A stretch of DNA of 64,000 nt, from NCBI RefSeq assembly GCF_000186865.1, contig NW_008705562.1:1447014-1511013 (forward strand). Reading direction: 5' to 3'. A model generated the notes under the pieces. The model did no database searches and was not told the origin of the DNA. It saw nothing but the letters and a program-made list of their open reading frames with translations. The stretch comes from Aureococcus anophagefferens (lineage: Eukaryota > Sar > Pelagophyceae > Pelagomonadales > Pelagomonadaceae). This document shows positions 56,942 to 64,000 of this stretch, one piece after another (position 1 is the stretch's first letter; the number at the start of each line of letters is the position of its first letter). The position numbers and the translations under genes are program-made.

Positions 56942-59924
56942 TTGCACGCCCGGAAGATCGCGTAGACGTTGCCGCGGTCGTCCTCGGGGCCCGCGACTCG
57001 GAGGAGGGGCATGAAGAAGAGCAGCGCCCAGGCGAGGGAGAGCGCGATGGTCAGGACGATGAGCTCGGCCATGCTCGTGAAGAAGGTCAGCTGGCACGCG
57101 AGGAGGAACGAGCACGATCCCGCCGTCGTGATCGCGCCCGCGACGACCGTCTCGCCCATCGTGCGCATCGCGTACTCGAACTTGGCCTCGCGGTCGCGCG
57201 TGCCGAGCGCGCGCGCGTGGTCGTACATGTGCCCCAAATGGATCGTGTAGTCCACCGCGAGGCCGATGACGATGACTCCCGCGATCGACTCCTTGACGCC
57301 GAGGTGCCAGCCCATCGCGTAGCACGCCCCGAGCACGGAGGAGACGATGAAACCGATCGAGGCGATCGCGAAGGTCGCGAGGATCACGTTCTGCGTCGCG
57401 AGCACGAGCACGGCGAACGCGACGGGGAACGCGAGCGACAGGCCGAGCAGCAGGCCCTTGACCAGGGCCGTCTGCGTCTTGTACCAGACCCAGGCCTCCG
57501 ACGAGTGGAACAGGTCGTCGCCGAGGAACTCCGCGCCGCCGGCCCGTTCGACCCGGTCCACGAGGTCGTTGAACTGGCCGAGGCGGCGCTTCTTCTTGTC
57601 CATGGCCCCCTCCTCGATGACCGAGAGCTTCGCGTCGACGCGGACGAAGCGCAGCTCGCCGTCGACGAAGCCGATGAGCTCCTTCCAGGACGCGACGACG
57701 TTGACCTCGTTCGTCGGCGCCGTCGTCTCGCGAAAGATCGAGAGGCGCGCGTCGAAGGTCTCCGCGCCGAGGTCGTAGGTCGTGGCGCCGTCGTAGGTCG
57801 CCGCGTGCCAGGCCTGAAACTCCTCAAGGAAGCACACGGTGCTGCCCGGCCGCGTGAGCGCGCCGCCGTCGGACGTGCGGAGTTGGTCACAAGCATACAG
57901 CACCTGCTGCTGCGCCGCGGTCTCGTGGAGCCGGATGGGCGCCGAGTAGTGGACGTCGCCGCGGTGCTTCTCCGGCTCGTAGCGCACGAACTTGGGCCGC
58001 GACAGGTGGTCCAGGCCCCAGAGGAGCGACACCGTGGGGTATCGCTGCGCGCGCTGCGCGTCGAAGGAGCCGTCCTCCGTGAGGTCGAGCACGCGCGAGA
58101 ACATGTGGTCCGGCGGCAGCCACTCCTCCTGGGCGTTCGGCGGCCGGAGCCGCGACGCCGCGACCGAGAGCGCGCAGCCGCCGCAGAGCATCGCGGCGAC
58201 GAGGCCCAGCGCGACGCGGCGCCGCGAGACGACGCGGAGGTAGGCCTCGACGAAGCGCGTCGAGAGGCTCCGCCCGTCCTTCCGCGCTTCGCAGCGGCGG
58301 CTACAGCAGCTCGCCATCCGCGCGCGCGCGGCGCCGCAGCGGCCGGGGCCCGCGCGGTCGCACAGGACCCAGACCGCGGGCGTCACCGTCATGACGAGCC
58401 CGTAGTTCATCAAGATCGCGATCGCGGCGAAGACGCCGAAGGTGTGCAGCGGCCTACGAAATGCGTCGGTAACGACTTTTTCGTCGTTTTTCCGGTCAAA
58501 ATCTCTCGAAAATCGTCGCGGCCGCAGGACGCTGGCGGCGGCATGATCGGCGAGATCGACGTCGCGAGGAACGCGAAGGCCGTCGTGAACGACGTGTTGA
58601 AGATGGCCTGGAGCGCGCGCGCGTAGGCGAAGGCGACGCGGCGCCGGAGCACGTCGCCCTCGCCCTCGCCGTCGCGCGGCGGGCACTCCGCGCGCGACTG
58701 GTGCCACGCGTCGCTGTAGACGAAGACGTCGTCCGCGCCGATGCCGAGGATGACGAAGATGGCGAGGATCTGCATGGGCGAGAAGTAGGTGATCTGGAGG
58801 AAGACGCGGTAGACGAAGAGGCTCAGCGGCATCGAGAAGACGATCTGCGCCATCGAGATCGTCGCGACGACCGTCGAGCCGACGTGGACGCGGATCCAGA
58901 TCCAGACGAAGATCACGGAGAAGACGGCGAAGGCGAGGTCGCTGAAGACGAGGAAGTTCCACTCCTCGTACAGCACGAAGTTGGAGAACCAGAGCACGGA
59001 CATCTTGGGGTCGCCGGCGCGCGCGTCCTTGTAGTAGGCGCTCCTCATGAAGGACTCCTTCATGTCGAAGCGGTCGAGGAGGTCGTCGCCGGCCTTGACC
59101 GCGTCCTCGGAGATGTCGTCGAACTGCGAGTCGCCGAGCGCGCCGATCGCGTCCTCGCCGGGCAGCGGCGTCGCGAAGGCGTAGAAGGACCGCGCGCGGC
59201 ACGCGTAGCCCGCGCCGTCCCAGGGCCCCGAGTCGAGGAAGATCCCGTAGGCGTCCCGGTCCGCGTACATGCGCGCGGCGACGGCGTCGACGTCCGCCTC
59301 GGAGAGCAAGGGGCAGTCGCCGCCCGCGAGCTCCGTGACGTCGGCGGAGTAGAAGAAGCCCGCGAGCGACTGCCGCAGGGGCGCGCACTCCCCGGCGCCG
59401 TCGCCGGCGCCGGGCGCCAGGAGGCAGTACTTGTCGTAGTTTCGGCGGAGCAGGAGCTGCTCCGTCTCGCAGATCTCGCGGACGTTCTCCGGCGTGAAGA
59501 GGCCGCGGGGCGCGTCGCAGGTGCGCTTGCCCGCGAACGACTTGGTCGTGTAGTAGAAATTCCACCAGTAGGTCGGGTCGGAGCGCTCCGTGAGCCGCGC
59601 GTCGTCGACGTCGTCGTCGGCCGCCTCGACCATGTCGCGGCGGATCGTCGCGACCGAGTCCTCGACATTCCAGTCGTATTGCGTCTGTACCGACACCTCG
59701 ACGCCGACGCCCGCGAGGCCGACGACGACGAGCACGGCGACGGCGAACATGCACGCGAGGATGGCCCGGGGCCGCGCGACGATGACGCCGCTGACGCGTT
59801 CGCTCCAGCCCTGGGTGAAATTCGCCCGGAACGACATGCGCTGGCGAAACGACAGGCGCTTCTCGACCGTTTTAGGAAGCGGTTTCGCCTCCTTGGCTTC
59901 CTCGTCGACGGACGCGGGCTCCAT
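56923..59924 (-). CDS. Dispatched/Patched-type RND transporter with sterol-sensing domain; one 77-bp intron
   Basis: The coding sequence is join(59924..58531, 58453..56923), 974 aa. It has twelve-helix RND architecture: one helix after ~60 residues (ARAILACMFAVAVLVVVGL-like PRAILACMFAVAVLVVVG), then a large lumenal loop with many Cys. A five-helix sterol-sensing block follows, with QIVFSMPLSLFVYRV and GIGADDVFVYSDAW. The second half repeats the plan with GVIVIGLAVDYTIHLGHM. GADD and AVDY correspond to proton-relay Asp motifs of RND pumps. SSD proteins move sterols or lipids. The intron is GTCCTG...TTTCGTAG, and splicing gives MPPPAPLHTFGVFAAI. The start at MEPASVDEEAKEAK precedes the first helix. 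The substrate is unknown. A second in-frame Met at 60002 is possible. Confidence 0.85.
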
Positions 59925-60263
59925 GATGTGGGTGCGATGAGGGACTCGGTGGGGGTGTGGCGGGAGCGGCGACACGTCGGTGGAGAACTCTGGTCGTTCC
60001 ACGACTTCGCCGAAGCAATACCCAAGGGAGTAAGGGGCGAGTCGACTCTCCTCGAGGGCGGAGGCGCCGCGCGAGCTGCGACACCGTCAGCGGAGAGAAC
60101 TTTGCGTTCCTCGGCGACTTCGGCGAACGCCGCGGGCCCAGGCCCTCACAGGCCTCCTCACCCGTAGCACGGCATGCCATACAGCACCCCCTGGCATCCG
60201 CACACCACATCGCACCCCTGCCAGGGCGACCCCGCTCTCCTCGTCGTCGCTATCCCGTCCAGC

Positions 60264-60944
60264 TTAGCCCCAGAACCCCTCGTCGTAGCCCGCGGTGCCG
60301 TAGTAGCGGTCGCCGAAGTCGCCGAGGCCCGGGACGATGTACCTCCGCGCGTCGAGGCCCTCGTCCACGGCGCTCGTGACGACGACGACCTTCGGCGCGT
60401 GCTTCTTCAGGTTCGCGAGGCCCTCGGGGCAGGAGACGACGTTCGCGAACGTGATCCGCTCCTCGGGCACGCCCGCGTCCTTGAGCACCTTGATGGCCGT
60501 GAGCGCGGAGCCGCCCGTCGCGAGCATGGGGTCGCACAGGAGCACGTTCATGGCCTCGATCTTCGGCGGGAGCTTCGAGTACATGAGCACGGGCTGCGCG
60601 GTCTCCTCGTCGCGCTGGATGAGGATCTTCGCCGTCTTCGCCCCCGGCACGACGCGGCGCACGGCCTCCTGGAGGATGGCGCCGGAGCGCATGATGTCGA
60701 CGAGGCAGATGTCGCGCTCGGGCACGACGACGGCGCTGCCGGTCGTCAGCGTGCCGCAGGGCGTCTCGACGGGCACGTCGTAGGCCGTGCCGGGCAGGCG
60801 CGCCAGCGCCTCCTCGGCGAGCATGGCGCAGAGCCGGTCGCAGTGCTCGACGTAGGTGCGCTGCGGCGTCGACTTGCGCCGGATCGTCGTGAGCAGGGCC
60901 TTCATGGCCAGGCTGTCGAGCACGACGGCGTTCGAGTGGGCCAT
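60264..60944 (-). CDS. UPRT: uracil phosphoribosyltransferase
   Basis: This is a 226-aa pyrimidine-salvage enzyme that makes UMP from uracil and PRPP. It has the UPRT hallmarks: RSGAILQEAVRRVVPGA, the PRPP loop VLLCDPMLATGGSALTAIK, VVSCPEGL, and the C-terminal uracil-binding segment YIVPGLGDFGDRYYGT. The length fits bacterial-type active UPRTs (about 208-240). It begins MAHSNAVVLDSLAMKALLTT, with no organelle leader, so it is likely cytosolic. It is divergent from the coiled-coil gene, with 162 bp between starts. Confidence 0.92.
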   Translation of the reverse strand: MAHSNAVVLDSLAMKALLTTIRRKSTPQRTYVEHCDRLCAMLAEEALARLPGTAYDVPVETPCGTLTTGSAVVVPERDICLVDIMRSGAILQEAVRRVVPGAKTAKILIQRDEETAQPVLMYSKLPPKIEAMNVLLCDPMLATGGSALTAIKVLKDAGVPEERITFANVVSCPEGLANLKKHAPKVVVVTSAVDEGLDARRYIVPGLGDFGDRYYGTAGYDEGFWG

Positions 60945-61106
60945 AATGCTGAGTTCTTGTCGCCGATTCTTGTGGCAATAAACGCTAATTGAAGTTTATA
61001 TCCAAAAACGCCCTCAAGAAAGCTCTCTCGCGTGAAAAACCGACAGGCTCTGCTTCGCGCCGGCGGCTTGTCGGTCCGGCCGCCCCCCCGGGGCCGGGCC
61101 CGCGCG

Positions 61107-63008
61107 ATGGACCAGCCCAAGAGCGAGCGGCGGGCCATGGAGCTGGAGGTGGTCAACGTCGCGAGCGTCGAGTTCACGAAGAAGATCCAGCGCGAGCGGA
61201 CGCGCAAGCACCACCTCGACGAGAAGCTCCAGCGCGTCAAGCAGCAGATCCAGGCGCGGCAGCGCGAGCTGCTCCACAGCCGGAAGAAGGTGCAGTGCCA
61301 CAAGGGCAGCGGCGTCCAGCAGCTCGAGAAGCGGCTCCAGGCGCTGCGGACGAAATACAGCGTCGCGACGACGGGCAACGTCAAGCTCCGGGAGCGCGTG
61401 GACCACCTGCGCAAGGAGAAGGAGAGCGCGCGCCAGGTCCACGAGCAGCGCACGCGCGAGCTCCGCCACGCTACCGTGGCCTTCGAGACCCTCAAGAAGG
61501 CCGTGTTCTCGAAGCAGATGGAGACGCACACGCTCATCGGCCAGCTCGACGCGCTGAAGATCTCGACGTTGGAGGACATCCACGCGTCGACGGGCAAGTT
61601 CGAGGGCGCCCTCGAGATGGCCCTGGACAAGCCCCGGGCGCGGCCCAAGGACCGCGGCGCGCACGAGCCGTCCGTCGACGAGGCGTCCGCGGCCGCGGGC
61701 GCGACGGTGGACCGGTCCGCGCTCGACACGGCGCAGAAGGACCTGCTGCTGAGCCAGTACATGGTCCACGAGAAGGCGACGGAGCTCCAGAAGCTCATCG
61801 ACGACCACGTCGCCGTGAAGCTCGCCATGGAGACGATGCACAGCCTCCGCGACGAGCGCGGCCCCGCGTGGAAATCAACCGCCGGTTCGGGACGTCCCGA
61901 CCAAACTTTGAAATGCTCTCGCTCGGCCAAATCGAAGTCGATTCGGCTGATTTTTGGACGAATCGATCGTTCTCGTCGAGTTCTCGAAGCAGAGCCGAAG
62001 CGCTTGTATCGAACTCTTCGAATACATTGACGTCGTGTTTCATATGTTTGTTTCCCGCCCAGGTGCGGCCTGTCCGACGACCGCGAGGTCATCGCGGAGT
62101 TCGAGGCCACGGAGGAGGCGAACTACACGGAGTGCAAGATGGTCAACACGTTGTTACGCGAGGAGGCCATGCTCGTCAAGGAGCAGTCGATCCTCGTGGA
62201 CCTCAACGTCAAGTCGCGCGAGACGCGGCGGCGGAGGAAGGCGCGGCCCGCGGCCGGCGACGGCGACGCCGCCGCGCCCGAGGACCCGCGCGACGCCGCG
62301 GGCGACCCGGGCGCCGCCGAGGAGGCGGCGAGCGACGACGACGACGACGACGCGCACCGCGCGCTCGCGGACATCGAGGCGCGGCGCGCGGAGCTCGAGG
62401 GCGCGTTCCAGGAGAACGAGGCGACGATCGGCGGCGTCCAGGGCATCATGGCGTCCCTCGCCGCGACGCTGGCCAACAAGACGTCGAAGAAGGAGGAGAA
62501 GGAGGTCTACTTCACGCACGCCACGGTCATGGAGGCTCTCAGCCAGATCGAGGACCGCGTCGACCTCATCGTCCGCATGACGTCCATCGCGAGCCCGTCG
62601 GACGACGGCGAGCCGTCGCCGAGCCGCGGGGGCGCGACGGGCGTGCTGCCGTCGCTCCAGACGGCGGCGAGCTCCCGCGCGTCGAAGAACGCGAGCCCGG
62701 GCCAGCCGCCGGGCGAGAAGAAGGGCCGCCGCGCGTCCGTCGCGAAATTCTCCGTGATGACGAAATCCGCGGCGCCGGGCACGAAGCAGCCCTTCTTCTG
62801 GCCCCCCGCGCCGACGGCCGAGTCCGACGACGAGGACAACGTCGACCGCCCCTTCTCCCTCAAGCAGCTCCGCACGAAGGCCATCAAGTCCGAGCACCAC
62901 GGCGACGTCCGGGAGGCCTTCGAACACGAGAAGCACGCGAAGATGGCCCACGGCCTCCACCCGGACCTCGCCGACCTCGGCCTCAACATCTCCCTCCCGG
63001 CGAACTGA
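61107..63008 (+). CDS. outer-dynein-arm-docking-type coiled-coil protein, one introner intron
   Basis: The coding sequence is join(61107..61855, 62063..63008), 564 aa. It is almost entirely coiled coil to ~360: EFTKKIQRERTRKHHLDEKL, QLEKRLQALRTKYSVATTGN, VKLRERVDHLRKEKES. The pattern 'KYs.at..N..Lre.vd.LRkEk' is characteristic of CCDC63/CCDC114/ODA1 docking-complex proteins, which place outer dynein arms on ciliary doublets. The C-terminal third is acidic and Ser/Pro-rich. A flagellar role would mean the organism makes motile cells, or the gene has been reused; this is inference. The 207-bp intron is a family-A introner. Splicing within its left target copy gives LRDECGLSDDREVIA. A donor slightly inside the element would give RDERGPACGLSDD. 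Met at 61137 is an alternative start. Confidence 0.7.
61856..62062 (+). mobile_element. introner element acting as a 207-bp intron (family A)
   Basis: The target copies are GCGCGGCC (61856-61863) and GTGCGGCC (62063-62070), with one mismatch. The insert begins CCGCGTGGAAATCAACC and ends GTTTCCCGCCCAG. Its first ~150 bp match the reverse complement of the 14.1-kb element as transcribed, so the element sits in the opposite orientation relative to its host gene. The intron is GC...AG if spliced at the target copy, or GT...AG if spliced at GTGGAAATC (61868). Both keep the frame. Confidence 0.8.
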
Positions 63009-63141
63009 GCGCGGGGGGGCGTAAGCCGGTCCGGGGTGAATATCCGAGGGGCGAGACCGTGACTTAGACCATGCGCGGGGGGGCGTAAGCCGGTCCGGAG
63101 GGCGCGCGGGCGGCGTCGGGGTGCATATCCGAGGGGCGAGA
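63009..63141. repeat. tandem duplication in a tail-to-tail gap
   Basis: The blocks GCGCGGGGGGGCGTAAGCCG and ATATCCGAGGGGCGAGAC occur at 63009-63056 and again at 63073-63141. The second copy is separated internally by ~20 extra bases. They fill the gap between the coiled-coil gene stop and the sulfotransferase stop and may carry both poly(A) regions. Confidence 0.65.
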
Positions 63142-63157
63142 CTCCGTTACGGCTCTC

Positions 63158-64000
63158 CTAGATGAGCGCGTCGAGGACGCGGGGGTCGAAGTCCGCGTGG
63201 AAGGCCGCGAGCCTCGCCCGCGCGGCCTCGGGCGGACCCACGCCCTCGAGGGCCTCGAGGAAGGCGGCGCCCTTGGGGTGGGGCCGCGGGCTCTTCGGTT
63301 CGACGCGGCCGTTCAGGTCCGGCGTCTTGGGCTTCCGGACGTACGTCAGATTCAGGAAGCTCCAGAGCCGCGGCCCCATGCGCGTCCTCCGCAGCTCCGT
63401 CGACGTCACGGCGTGGACGTGCTTGTCGCCGAGGGCGCGGCGCCAGCGGGCCTCGAAGTAGTGACTGAGGCCCGGCACGACGCGCGCGAGGTGGCCGCAG
63501 GGGTAGTGCGGCGGCGACGTCGAGAGCTGGTTCGCGAGCTCCGCGTCGCAGTCGTGGCGGCCCCAGCGCTGGCCGTCGAGCCACTGGGCCCAGTAGCCGC
63601 GGCAGGCGAGGAGCGCCGCCGTCTGGTTGCCCACGAGGTCGACGAACCGCGCCGGGCTCGGGTCGCAGCGCGGGTTGAAGCTGCCGAAGTACTTGTACTC
63701 GCTCCAGAGCCGCTCGAGGGGCTCGCGGTGGAGGACGATGGCCCGCGGCCGGAAGGTCCGCGCCATGAGCTGCGCGCGGTGGTCCAGGCCCAGCGGGCCG
63801 GGGCAGAAGAGGTTGTACGTCGCCGCCTCGAGCGTCATGAGCGGCTCCCGGATCGCGTTGCCCTTGCGCTCGAGCGTGGCCGCGAGGTTCTCGCCGACCT
63901 TCTCCTCGTAGAGCCGCGCCGTCTTCTCCGTGAGCTCGCAGACCCGCTTGTTCTCCTTGGGGCCGGGAGGCAGGATCGCGCGGTGCTTGACGAGGAACTC
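63158..64000 (-). CDS. sulfotransferase-like protein, 5' end outside the window
   Basis: The frame is open from the window edge to a stop at 63158, giving ~280 residues. Visible features fit the carbohydrate or heparan-type sulfotransferase fold: KVGENLAATLERKGNAIREP, then RPRAIVLHREPLERLWSEYK (the 3'-phosphate-binding R...S region), FNPRC, and SFLNLTYVRKPKTPDLNG near the C-terminus. The family transfers sulfate from PAPS to sugars or proteins, usually in the Golgi. The N-terminal part, which would show the 5'-PSB loop and any signal anchor, lies beyond 64000. The acceptor is unknown. Confidence 0.7.
   Translation of the reverse strand, partial: EFLVKHRAILPPGPKENKRVCELTEKTARLYEEKVGENLAATLERKGNAIREPLMTLEAATYNLFCPGPLGLDHRAQLMARTFRPRAIVLHREPLERLWSEYKYFGSFNPRCDPSPARFVDLVGNQTAALLACRGYWAQWLDGQRWGRHDCDAELANQLSTSPPHYPCGHLARVVPGLSHYFEARWRRALGDKHVHAVTSTELRRTRMGPRLWSFLNLTYVRKPKTPDLNGRVEPKSPRPHPKGAAFLEALEGVGPPEAARARLAAFHADFDPRVLDALI

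Noticed and set aside
58454..58530. The 77-bp intron of the Dispatched-like gene as another introner
   Set aside because: No inverted termini, no 8-bp flanking duplication and no shared core with the 200-bp elements; an ordinary short intron.
60902..62110. 402-codon minus-strand frame across the coiled-coil gene and its introner
   Set aside because: It is antisense to a clear coiled-coil protein. The part resembling 10803-14261 is just the shared introner sequence read in that frame, not a transposon protein.
1..64000. tRNA, rRNA or CRISPR loci
   Set aside because: I scanned for tRNA-like T-arms (GTTCGA-type) and repeat arrays and found none that fold or repeat convincingly. A tRNA search program would be decisive.
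1..64000. Bacterial contamination, suggested by bacterial-type enzymes (UPRT, Methyltransf_11, RavA/ViaA)
   Set aside because: The same contig carries GCN1, PYM, HSP70 with signal peptide, spliceosomal introns and introners, including one inside the RavA/ViaA-like gene.

Overview
The window looks like nuclear DNA from a small, high-GC, gene-dense eukaryotic alga, most likely a pelagophyte stramenopile of the Aureococcus type. The species is inference. The supporting signs are very GC-rich coding sequence, spliceosomal introns that are few and short, eukaryotic genes (GCN1, PYM, HSP70, mitochondrial uL15, an outer-dynein-arm-type coiled-coil protein, a LARGE-type glycosyltransferase) and plastid-type leader peptides. 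The strongest sign is a set of ~200-bp introner elements, a class described for Aureococcus and Micromonas.

Layout. 0.2-3.4 kb: a CxxC-rich protein, an unknown protein and the end of a gene with RTX-type calcium-binding repeats. 3.4-4.8 kb: AT-richer spacer with palindromic repeats and a widely spaced inverted hairpin repeat. 4.8-15.1 kb: a P-type Ca2+-ATPase (with an N and a frameshift), a TGS1-like methyltransferase, an unknown protein, a second methyltransferase, and a fused VWA/MoxR-ATPase (ViaA-RavA-like) gene. 15.3-21.1 kb: a papain-family protease with Cys-rich repeats, a membrane protein, PYM and uL15m. 21.1-26 kb: one very large secreted mosaic protein broken by one frameshift. 26-36.9 kb: a DENND10-like fragment, a small membrane protein, an aldehyde dehydrogenase, a Gfo/Idh/MocA oxidoreductase, an inositol-monophosphatase-family enzyme, a LARGE-like glycosyltransferase, a DnaJ protein and an F-box protein. 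37-44.7 kb: membrane and plastid-targeted unknowns, a 2OG-Fe(II) oxygenase and a BiP-like HSP70 without an ER-retention tail. 44.7-54.1 kb: GCN1, and a CCCH-RRM-PPR fusion. 54.1-56.7 kb: a tandem pair of MYND/RING/Sel1 genes. 56.9-64 kb: a Dispatched/Patched-type transporter, UPRT, a coiled-coil axonemal protein and a partial sulfotransferase.

Genes often alternate in strand, with head-to-head promoters of about 110-380 bp and tail-to-tail gaps as small as 19 bp. There is no operon-like grouping by pathway. Four introns (at 14.1, 32.6, 46.6 and 61.9 kb) are insertions of two related element families. Each lies between 8-bp target duplications, and each family is present in both orientations relative to host-gene transcription. 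A second theme is short tandem duplications (30-90 bp), many of them at gene starts and ends.

All coding calls come from reading the translations and known motifs. No database search was possible, so family names are recognition-based and gene starts are mostly the first plausible Met.
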